This document shows positions 55,662 through 64,000 of a DNA stretch of 64,000 bases, piece after piece. The notes beneath the pieces were generated by a model. That model was given only the letters and a program-made list of their open reading frames with translations, was not told the origin of the DNA and searched no databases. Origin of the DNA: Escarpia spicata (lineage: Eukaryota > Annelida > Polychaeta > Sabellida > Siboglinidae); NCBI GenBank assembly GCA_963995525.1, contig OZ023211.1, forward strand, positions 53,886,347 through 53,950,346, given 5' to 3'. The position numbers and the translations under genes were made by a program. Position 1 is the first letter of the stretch. Each line of letters opens with the position of its first letter.

Positions 55662-58600
55662 CTGAAAAATTAAAATAATTTGTATACATGCATTCTCAAT
55701 CAATTCATGGACTCTTCATATCTTCATATTGGACTGATACAACAGATATTAAAACCTCAATATTCATATGAGATCAAATGTTACCTTACTTTCATCTAGA
55801 AATTGTCTAAACCTGGTGCATTGATATTTGATATTTTTGTATACTTGAATAATTTTGGCAGGTTTGGGAACAGTTCTGGGTGAAGTAATGTTTTGAATGT
55901 TGTCTGTTTTGAGCCTTAATAATTGGTGTTCCATAATCAAATGATGAAGCTTGACCGATTATAGAATTGATAACGGTACATACCGGGTTGATAACGGTAC
56001 ATACCAGTGTAATGACAGTACACACCAGTGTAATGATGGTACATACCAGTGTAATGATGGTACATACCAGGTTAATGATGGTACATACCAGGTTAATAGT
56101 GGTACCTACCAGTATAATGATGGTACATACCAGGTTAATAACGGTACCTACCAAAGTAATGTTGGTATATACCGGGTTTATGACGGTACATACCGGGTTA
56201 ATGATGGTATATACATGTACTGGGTTGATAATGATACATACCGGGTTGATGACAGTACAGTTGACCTGGGTGTTAGTGAAGGGGTCGTACTTGTCGGCAC
56301 AGACTACGAGGTCGGGCAGGGGGTAGAGACGTAGGGCGTTGTCATGGGCCCAGTACACGGGCTCCACGTGCAGGGGCAGTGGACACAGATGACCTTGGCA
56401 CACCAGCGTCTTGGTGAACTGAAACATTCAGAAATATATTCAGATCATAACATAAACCAAATGGTGCTATTAAGGTCAGACACCCCAGGTGAAATGGTGT
56501 TTTTTAACAAAAAATACTCAAAATGGTTTTCTGTCGAATTATGATACTTTTGTATGCATACTATCAATAAAGTTCACTTTTATAACAATTACATACCTCT
56601 AAGTGAGTTTTAGTCATGGATTAAGCATGCCTATAGCAAGTAATCAAATCCCGTACACAATCTTTGACGGCCATTTTCTCAAACAAATTATTAAAAATTT
56701 CTGCTTTTGGAAACAGGATATCTCTGGGAGTGATTATGCTATACAAATAAGGTTTCCAGTGTTGCATTTAGCAGACTCTGTCCTGTGAAATGATCAAACA
56801 CTTTTCTAAAATCATCAATAGTTTGAAACATATAAGCATACTTGTTGCCAAAAACCAAGTTTTTTGCTCTTTACCAAAAAATTTATAAAGAATCAAAACA
56901 AAACATACTGAAAAATGCTCTGATCATTTTACAATTGGAAGTTTACAGAACATGGATCTGCAAGAATTATAATTATATATATTTATGCTCAAAAAAGAAT
57001 GGCAGTGTTTCAATATTTGCACAAAATGGTGGCCAGTTTGTTTGTTACCTTGGAAACGGGGGTCTGGCCAAAAAACTTCAATATATTTTTTACTCGGTAT
57101 GATCCATTCTTCTTTGGGCCAAAAAATTGCAAAATTTGCAAAATTTTAAAATAATCCTATCTACCTGTTGTGTCTGGCCCTAATGTGTATGTTAAACTGA
57201 TGATTTTTATCTTTTTTGGAGATATTTAATATGCATTCCTAAACCGCAAAAGGAGTTAATTGGAGATCATAAATCAGTTGTTATTTGATCTGAACCGTTT
57301 TGCATCAGCCTTATTTTTGAACAGCATAACTACATCTGATAAAGGCTGCAAATGTAGAGTTGTAGGAACCTTGTATGCTCATAATTGTAGCTTCCATAAA
57401 GTCAACTGATGTTGTAAATTTCAGTAATAACCCGCATTTTCAACAATAAGTATCTTACAAAATGCATATAATAAATGTATGCTTTTGTTATTCTACTCTC
57501 TGTAATAACATTTATTTAGTATCTAGCAACATATTGTCTATCAACTGTCAAATCTATCAAAATTCAAATGAAAAACCTTCACAAGATTTAATCTCTTTTG
57601 TACATATGTCAAGCAATCTTGTCTACTGTTACTGAGTAGGCATTAACACTAGCTGGGTCGTGCGACTGATTTAAAAATGATTCACATTAGTAGCACCACC
57701 TACATGGGCCGGGATGTCGCCGTCAGTGGGAAAGCGTACACAGTTTCGACACATCTTTGTGACGATGTTTTCTCGCAGTACGATGATCTGTTGTGTGCAG
57801 TACTGGATGCGACACGGGTTACTGGTGAAGACAGCTCCAGGGATACGGTCACGGAACTCTGCTGTGATGCAGTCAGGCAATGCTGGTCTGAAACCAAAAC
57901 GAGCAAAGGATCACTGGATTTCTATTTACGTTTTTACATCCTAGTAAATGCTGGGTTACATTAAGTATCTCTCGCTGAAATTATCTTAGCCGAAACCATA
58001 TCTACTCGGTATGCATCGGATGTGGGCGGGCTCAGTCTCTCAGTATTTTGGGTGGGGGGCTGGAGATGTTTAGCTCCACGATATTTTGGCGGGGGACAAA
58101 GTTGGATGTATTCAGTACCTCGGAGGAGTGCAGTTGGAGGTTTTTGGTGTGCCCCCCAATATTTAGCATGTTCCGATGCCTATGTATGCCTCACAATGGT
58201 TAAAAAATTCAAACCAAGAGACAGTTGTATTATACAGGGAAAGTTATGAGTCCACCTGTGATTATCTTACAGAAACACCTGTTAAATAAAACTGAAAAAA
58301 CTTTTTAGGCATGGTCTTTCGAGTTTGTAAAGTCCAAAAAAGTATGCATTTAGTATGAGGTCAACTCTCATGGTGAGTGACTTGTGATTTTTACAATATA
58401 AAATTGCCATTAACATCAATTTTCATCAACACATTTTCATTCGCTAGGCGGCACCACTGGATCAATATATAATATACTCCCCCATGTACGTTGCGATGCC
58501 AAACCCACTTGCACATAGTGCTCAGCGTATTTTGTGACTTTGCAAAATTGTACAACCATCCCTTAAAGAAGCATTTGTGTCCACCCCAAGTATACCTGGG

Positions 58601-61600
58601 AAGTATGTGGGCGACTCCGGGATCTTGTGGGCCCGGAACAAACACAAACTTGCAGTGCTGCGTCAATGATGGGAGTTCACTCAACACATCTGCCAGCGTA
58701 TGGAGCGCATCTGAATAACAGACAAGTATCAATAAAGAAGATGTTTAAGTATCAATTAAAATCTCTGAACTGTTTACTTGATATAAGCAGCAAGTGTTTT
58801 ACACTGTTTTGTAGTCATAAAAAATGTTCAGTTTGAAACTGTCTTTTTATTTATGAAATAATTACACAAAGAAGACATTTTAATTACAGTTAGAAATTAA
58901 AAAGCCTATTCGTGTTCACAATGATATTCCGATTCCTATCTGATTATGTTCGAATTTTACAAGAGTTGGGTGATATTTTTGACACAAGGCCAATTGATGT
59001 CAGCTATGACTGATGACTTTTCACAAAACTCAACTGGGAATCTGGGCAAGTTAATAGGTTGCACTTGCAACGTGTGGAAAATTGCAACGAATTGAACTAA
59101 ACAGGCCTTTATACTATGTCTACAGAGGGACGTCAGCAACAAAAGTCATCACATAACAAAGTAACACATCAGTGGTGACTCTACCACCCATTCTTTGCAA
59201 TGATTAGATATGGTTGATTCACGACTTCACGAACCCTTCAGCATCTTCACACATTTGTTTCCATATGGCTGAGACAAGAAGTTGCCACATAGAACGAAGC
59301 ACGTGGGTGGCATCTCTGCATACCCCGTGAACAAAATACGCAGCTTGTCCATCACCTGTAACAGTCCAGTAACTGCATGTTTAATTCCATCAGATTACAA
59401 AGGACTTATGTTATTCATCCAAAATAAAATTACCATTGTATAGGGCTTCTGGTGTAATTCTGTATAAAGCTGGAAAATAAGTCTGTAAAGACTAGCAGAT
59501 TAATTAATATATTTCGCAGATAGTCGACGGCTACTCACATAATGATACAATAATTGTTAAGTTGAATACAACTACATTTTAAAAATCTATCACCACCTTG
59601 GACCAAGATTTTCAGGTTTTCGTGAATTCTGCAAACCATAATTCAACTGAATTGGTATTTTATATGCTGTGAAAATTTAAACAAAACCGTTACATAATAT
59701 ATTCTCAGAGGAGACACTTGAAAGCTACAATGGGAGAACAATATAATGACTGTCACTCAATAATAATATATATAATAATTTTAATAACAGAAATAATACT
59801 AATTAACAATCATACACATTTACAATTAAAAATTATATAAATGCACAGATAAATGGATTAACAACAATCACATAAGTATACAGACAATCCCTCCATCCAT
59901 CATGTGACCCATCCATCATTTTCCCCGTCCCCCCTCCACTCTTTGTCCCTAACCCTCACCTTGACCTGGTCAAGCCAGACATCTGAGAGGAAGACGAACA
60001 TAGCATCCTCATTGGCTACTTCCAACTGCTTCAGTCTTTTTGATGTCGCTGAGTTTACATTTGAAGCACCACCAAAGAAGTTTAGGTTGCCAAAATACAC
60101 CCTAAAATTAAACAGTAAAAAGTTGTTTAAATTAAAGGGAGCTTGTCTGTTGCGTTACAGGGAAACAACTGAGCTGTTGATTATTAACAGAAAACCTGCT
60201 GAATTGGTTGTCTCGAACGTGGGAACACTGCGACAATGCTAAACATCAATGAGCTTTGCAGATAAGCTAAGCAGCTTTTATATTGCCAATAGAATTGTTC
60301 ATAATATGTATATTTCACTGACAAAAAATCTAATTCTTAACATGTTTCGGGCTTATTAAATGCAAATTGGCAGGCAATATACCTTCAGCATATCTATTCT
60401 TGTGTTAAGAACATTATATTTACTGGCCGCCCTATGTACCATACATTTTTAGATTAAAGCTGTTTTCATAAATATGAAAAGAAATGTTTGTGATCGAGAG
60501 CCATAAAATGCACTCTAAATAACTAAAACTGGCAGAAGTTGTTTTTTACTTAAGTCAATCTGTTTCCTCAATCTCAGGTCTATAAAGCGCAAAAACATAG
60601 GTCCCGATAAGTGGAACTTCTGATAATAAGTATTACTGGTGGTCCCTGTAGGTTCGACTCAGCAATGTGTTAAAAAACATGGAACGGACAGTGTCGCTTT
60701 CAGTTTAACTTGCTGCAAACACATGATTTTAATGGCCACATAGGAAGTCTTAAGAGCGTATTACACCAACATGTCTGTATGGTTTGGAGACAGGATGGAC
60801 AGAAGGATGAACGACCTGAGAAACGAGGACGGAATGCAATGCAGCATAACAGGAGGATTACTGAGAGGCTGATGAGATGGACAGGCCATTTGGCAAGGAT
60901 GGATGCAGGAGGCGGAACAACACATAGGACACAGGAAATGGGGAAGGCCACAGCTGAGGTAGGAGATGTGTGAACTGAGATGATCGGGAAGGATGAAAGA
61001 GGGAAAGAGGGAGCTATGAATAGGAAACTTTGGAAAAAAACAGTGAGTGGTTCGTAACCATTCAGCAATACTGTACCTGACCCTCACCCTTGTCCAGCAG
61101 GGAACAAGGAGGAGAGCAACAGTAGTAGCCAGTTGGTTGTGTGTGGGAGGAGGCAGTAGCCGGTCACTCACCTGGTAGTGGACGCAGGTTCAGGAGGGGG
61201 GAAGCCAAATGCATTCACATGGAACACTTCGTCCTCATACCATCCCTCCGCCAACACAAAACAGTTCTCCGTGAAGAGTCCAGTGTGGAAGTTGTGGACC
61301 ATGGTCAAGGAAGATGTCTGCACTGTTACTAATGTTCACGCGGGTTCATATTATGGTCAAATTTTATATGTATTTTATTTGTTAATACAGTGCTACAAGG
61401 TAATTATAGAATAATTTTAATGACATATTCAGGGTGAATGTATTATTTAAACTAGGAAAAATTTTCATCTTCTGGATGGCGCAACATATACATATAAATG
61501 AATCTCTGAAAGTTTGGTGCTTGAGATGCAAAGGAAAACAAGCTTCAGGGGTCAGGACACTGTTAGACTTCCTGTTTGGTTACGAAAAAAAGTGCAGTGT

Positions 61601-63957
61601 ATTTTTGTGAAATGATTTTTTTACAAAATTCACCTGTTCTAACATAAGTGCATTTGAGTAGTCAGATTTTCAGGTGTTGACAGTAAAACTGTGTATTTGT
61701 AGCTGATTTTACTAAACGGAAGGGTATTTGGCAGCAATTTTGCCAGTTGACCCTTTAGCCGGATTACTGCCTGCATCCATTCGTAAATATGGACGGGTGT
61801 CACACTTACAGGCATTTTATGAGAGCTAGAAATATTAGATTTTGACTAAAGTCGACCAGCATGAGATGATAATAACAGCAGGTGAGAAGTTTAAGACATT
61901 TTGTAGGTCACGTTTTCTTATAATCAGACTAAACGTTAACATGGTCGCCAATGAGAAAACTAACAGTGTGCTGATCCCGTCATATACCCACACCACAGAC
62001 ATACACACTCACACACATATTACCTCCGTAAATCTCAGATGAACTAAATGTCATAGGGTAAACCTCAGATACATGTATAACAAATTTTGCTTATACCAAA
62101 TAAATGAATTGGTCCAATTTTATTAATATACTGTAAATTTAAGATATAACGAATAAATTGGCTGGTCCTAAGCAATTAATTATATCCAAGGTTTACTGTA
62201 TATCGAGTTGCCCAGGGTACATCAACACAAAAATGTGTGTTAAACCAAACCAAGGTCAGTCCACCACAACGTCCTATTCTACGTTTACTAGAAGCTGTTA
62301 TTTGCTACAAACATCTGCCTCAGCACCAAAATTTCTACATAACTTATAATAAATAATTATACTTCTTTCTTAAACACAATTTAAGTTTCACCTACGGGCA
62401 ACAGACAAATGGACTGCAAGGTTGAGTATAGGGCTCAAATTTGAAATAAACTATTCATTCATTAAAATGCCAAAGAGGATATAGCTTTGGAGAGATCGAG
62501 TTGCACGGCACCTGATGGATCTTCCAAGTACCACTTGCCCTAGAAACAAAAATACAACACAATTATACTGTGTCTACACGAACAGCGTTTTAACCCGAGC
62601 TAAAGATAAATCCATGCAGCGTCTACACAGTGTGATTTTAACCCAACATAAATCTGAATCATATCCAATCAGGAGCTTGTCATTCGCATGGATGCAGACG
62701 CCATCACAGAAACAGCTGCCTGGTGGATGCCAGAAGGGAAGTGGAAACGTGGACGCCCAAAGACAACATGGAGGAGAACAGTGGAGGGGGAGCTGAGAGA
62801 AATGAACCACAGCTGGGGCACCATACAGTGAATGGCCGGAGACAGAGATGGAGGAACTTCTTCGCTGCCCTAAATGCCAGATGGCGTAACTGGTAGTAAG
62901 TAAATCTGTTGTGTCTACACGAAGAATCGTGATCGGTCGAGTACGTTGCTGTTTGCCTAGTCACAATCACAATAATGCACAGGACCTCTACAACAGAATT
63001 TCAAAACTACAAGATGACCAAGGCTATCCAGCTAAGTGGGTGCAGAAAGGTGAGTTACATAATAAGCTGCATCTGGCCCACCTCAAATTTTGGAGTTAAG
63101 TTAGCTTGGGTTAACGTTAATCCTGCAAATAATAAAACCTGTTAGCATTTGAAGACTGCACAAAAACCTCTTACCTATTTTCACAATAAGGATCATGTCA
63201 TTCAAACATGCAGTTTTTCCCCACCAAAATTGTGAATAAACTCACCTCTTTAAGTTGTGTCAACATGCCCAATACAATGATCTCGCCCAATCGGGCTGTG
63301 CTGCCTAAAAGGTATTCGACAGGCCTCAACTGCAAGAAGAAAATGCCAAGGAATTATCATATGACACATGTTTATCACTGCAAAACAAACAGTGCTCTCA
63401 GAACATACAGCCAGACAATACATATAGGCTGGAAAGTCTACTTTTAATTGTAAAGCTACGATTACAGATATAAAATTATGTAATAAAAAATTAATTCCAT
63501 ACTTCCATCATTCCATTTGTGTTGAGCAAATTCAGATTATATTAATTTAATTTATTATATTAACTGCCTTGACACATTGTAAAAGATATGTGAAATATGA
63601 TCATTGTTACCCATCATGTTATAAATATATTTTATTTTATATAAACTTACATGGAAAATTCAACAAGAATACAGTCTGGTCCAACGTGTAAAAATAGATT
63701 TTGCCTAATGGTATAAAAGCCGCCATATAAATGGTATTTTTCCATGTACTTTTTCAACTACTTTATTTATTTTTGAGACAATCCTTGAAACATTATTTTC
63801 TAATAAATTGTGATATTTTGTGGCACGCATTGCTATATGAAAAAATTGTAGATTTCAAGGTCACAGATGGAACATAGCCGACCTTGAACTTTTTGCTGTT
63901 GTCTGCAGTTTCAACGCCAATGGCATGGGGTGTGAACAGTTCATGTCTTGATGTCCT
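55575..63957 (-). CDS. POLE2: DNA polymerase epsilon subunit 2 (B subunit), ten 3' exons
   Basis: Exons on the - strand: 63883-63957, 63246-63329, 62486-62539, 61171-61317, 59960-60101, 59235-59355, 58596-58710, 57704-57887, 56242-56418 and 55575-55661. They encode about 394 C-terminal residues of a protein usually near 530; the N-terminus is beyond the right edge. Landmarks are [29 protein letters not shown] (OB-fold start), [38 protein letters not shown], the calcineurin-like core ([34 protein letters not shown]) and HLCPLP...[18 protein letters not shown]. The subunit stabilises the polymerase epsilon holoenzyme in leading-strand replication; its phosphoesterase fold is normally non-catalytic. 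One exon has a C-run frameshift, and one intron lacks a GT donor. Confidence 0.93.
55968..56241 (-). repeat. 21-bp minisatellite made of 5' splice-site copies
   Basis: Thirteen units; on the - strand each has the form AACCCGGTATGTACCRTCATT. The first copy overlaps the POLE2 exon end and its donor. The unit length of seven codons keeps the POLE2 frame open across the array. Confidence 0.92.
56242..56418 (-). CDS. POLE2: POLE2 exon followed by a splice-donor minisatellite
   Basis: Acceptor ATGTTTCAG; 59 codons with [47 protein letters not shown]. Donor AACCCG|GTATGT. The donor and the last exon bases are repeated in tandem downstream (55968-56241), and the reading frame stays open through those repeats. 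Confidence 0.94.
56419..57703. other. POLE2 intron, nothing recognised
   Basis: AT-rich intron between two confident exons. No repeat family was identified. Confidence 0.6.
57704..57887 (-). CDS. POLE2: POLE2 exon
   Basis: Acceptor TTGGTTTCAG, donor CCCAT|GTAGGT. Encodes [49 protein letters not shown]. Confidence 0.95.
57888..58595. other. POLE2 intron, nothing recognised
   Basis: Contains a short internally repetitive GGGGG and CAGTA-rich part at 58020-58150; no known element. Confidence 0.5.
58596..58710 (-). CDS. POLE2: POLE2 exon
   Basis: Acceptor CTGTTATTCAG, donor CCCAG|GTATAC. Encodes [33 protein letters not shown]; the GPxDPG motif is a hallmark of B subunits. Confidence 0.95.
59235..59355 (-). 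CDS. POLE2: POLE2 exon
   Basis: Acceptor CTGTTACAG. Encodes [32 protein letters not shown] and KMLK. The donor G|GTTCGTGA is not optimal, but it gives the phase 1 needed by the next exon. Confidence 0.92.
59960..60101 (-). CDS. POLE2: POLE2 exon
   Basis: Acceptor TTTAATTTTAG, donor CAAG|GTGAGG. Encodes [33 protein letters not shown] and SDVWLDQVK, the entry into the calcineurin-like domain. Confidence 0.95.
60102..60769. other. POLE2 intron, left part
   Basis: No feature recognised before the LINE fragment at 60770. Confidence 0.5.
60770..61060 (+). mobile_element. LINE C-terminal fragment in a POLE2 intron
   Basis: Frameshifted + strand pieces reading [35 protein letters not shown] and [10 protein letters not shown], the RW-x-GH-x-x-RM tail typical of RTE-like and related RT elements. 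The RT palm is absent. Confidence 0.55.
61171..61317 (-). CDS. POLE2: POLE2 exon with a one-base frameshift
   Basis: Encodes [35 protein letters not shown] run of seven C at 61195-61201 (as G on the + strand) then shifts the frame to an early TGA; six C would give PPPEPAST and the correct phase-2 donor CCAG|GTGAGT. The acceptor GTGCAG has a poor pyrimidine tract and gives five extra residues before the conserved block. Confidence 0.82.
61318..62485. other. POLE2 intron, nothing recognised
   Basis: The intron after the exon with the GC donor; AT-rich with a short CACACA run at about 62005. No exon or element identified. Confidence 0.5.
62486..62539 (-). CDS. POLE2: POLE2 exon with non-canonical donor
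   Basis: Acceptor TGTTTCTAG; encodes [18 protein letters not shown], which is strongly conserved in the family. After it the sequence reads GCTATATCC, so the donor would be GC rather than GT. The nearest upstream GT (TCAG|GTGCCG) would remove the conserved VQLDLSK and is less likely. Confidence 0.75.
62690..62900 (+). mobile_element. LINE 3' tail fragment in a POLE2 intron
   Basis: Encodes [35 protein letters not shown], related to the C-terminal tail at 12290-12720 on the other strand. It ends in GGTAGTAAGTAA, a usual 3' end for this family. Confidence 0.65.
63246..63329 (-). CDS. POLE2: POLE2 exon
   Basis: Acceptor TTCTTGCAG, donor GAG|GTGAGTTT. Encodes [17 protein letters not shown] and [10 protein letters not shown], the beginning of the OB-fold. 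28 codons, phase 0 at both ends. Confidence 0.93.
63330..63882. other. POLE2 intron, nothing recognised
   Basis: AT-rich intron between two confident exons. Confidence 0.6.
63883..63957 (-). CDS. POLE2: POLE2 exon (first in window)
   Basis: Acceptor TGTTGACAG; encodes [14 protein letters not shown] and a polar end NSKKFK. Donor AAG|GTCGGC is weak but in the right phase (0) for the next exon. 25 codons. Confidence 0.85.
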
Positions 63958-64000
63958 CTGTCAACACAAACAAGTGATACAACAGTTAATATATGACAGA

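Noticed and set aside
55951..56427. Separate + strand Thr/Tyr/Asn repeat protein
   Set aside because: It is antisense to the POLE2 exon and its donor minisatellite.

Overview
The window is nuclear DNA of an invertebrate animal, most likely marine. It has spliced genes with GT-AG introns, no operons, many different non-LTR retrotransposon families, a DIRS-type tyrosine-recombinase retroelement, Ty3/Gypsy remnants, DNA-transposon-like elements and very long microsatellites. I cannot name the species. Nothing points to bacterial or organellar DNA.

Three host genes can be supported. (1) At the left edge on the + strand are the last two exons of a small secreted-type, cysteine-rich TIL-domain protein (1169-1689). 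An inverted copy of one exon follows at 2093-2168. (2) On the - strand, a complete SLC16/monocarboxylate-transporter-like gene runs from its start codon at 35689 to its stop at 3048. It has six coding exons whose phases all agree and encodes 523 residues; its introns, mainly the 19-kb intron 1, hold most of the repeats in the window. (3) On the - strand at the right, ten exons of POLE2, the B subunit of DNA polymerase epsilon, run from beyond the right edge to the stop codon at 55575.

Layout. 1-2.6 kb: TIL gene and simple repeats. 3-35.7 kb: transporter gene with intronic LINEs (L2-, Rex1/Babar-, CR1- and RTE-like), a dead tyrosine recombinase, a 5.2-kb long-TIR element carrying a broken zinc-finger/PIN-like gene (about 22.39-27.64 kb), and a Gypsy fragment with inverted LTR ends. 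35.8-38.1 kb: a Babar-type LINE next to the transporter promoter. 38.16-40.19 kb: a foldback element with a 17-bp minisatellite. 40.5-44.16 kb: a Gypsy fragment containing a 399-bp GA tract, then an inverted, diverged duplicate of the 18-23 kb region. 44.2-48.2 kb: a DIRS-like element (SAM/CCCH gag, RT-RNase H, tyrosine recombinase) with an internal assembly gap. 48.2-51.5 kb: a nearly intact CR1-like LINE on the - strand that cuts it off. 51.5-53.3 kb: a GA tract and an RTE-like RT. 53.3-55.5 kb: mostly unannotatable DNA. 55.5-64 kb: POLE2.

The best candidate for something undescribed is the family of long-TIR elements represented by copy A (22.39-27.64 kb), partial copy B (41.25-42.84 kb) and short derivative C (34.99-35.53 kb). 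Copy A carries a two-zinc-finger plus PIN-like-nuclease gene and a conserved upstream small ORF, but no transposase I recognise. Also notable are a POLE2 minisatellite built from copies of a 5' splice site, and a transporter splice donor lying in the tail repeat of an L2 LINE.
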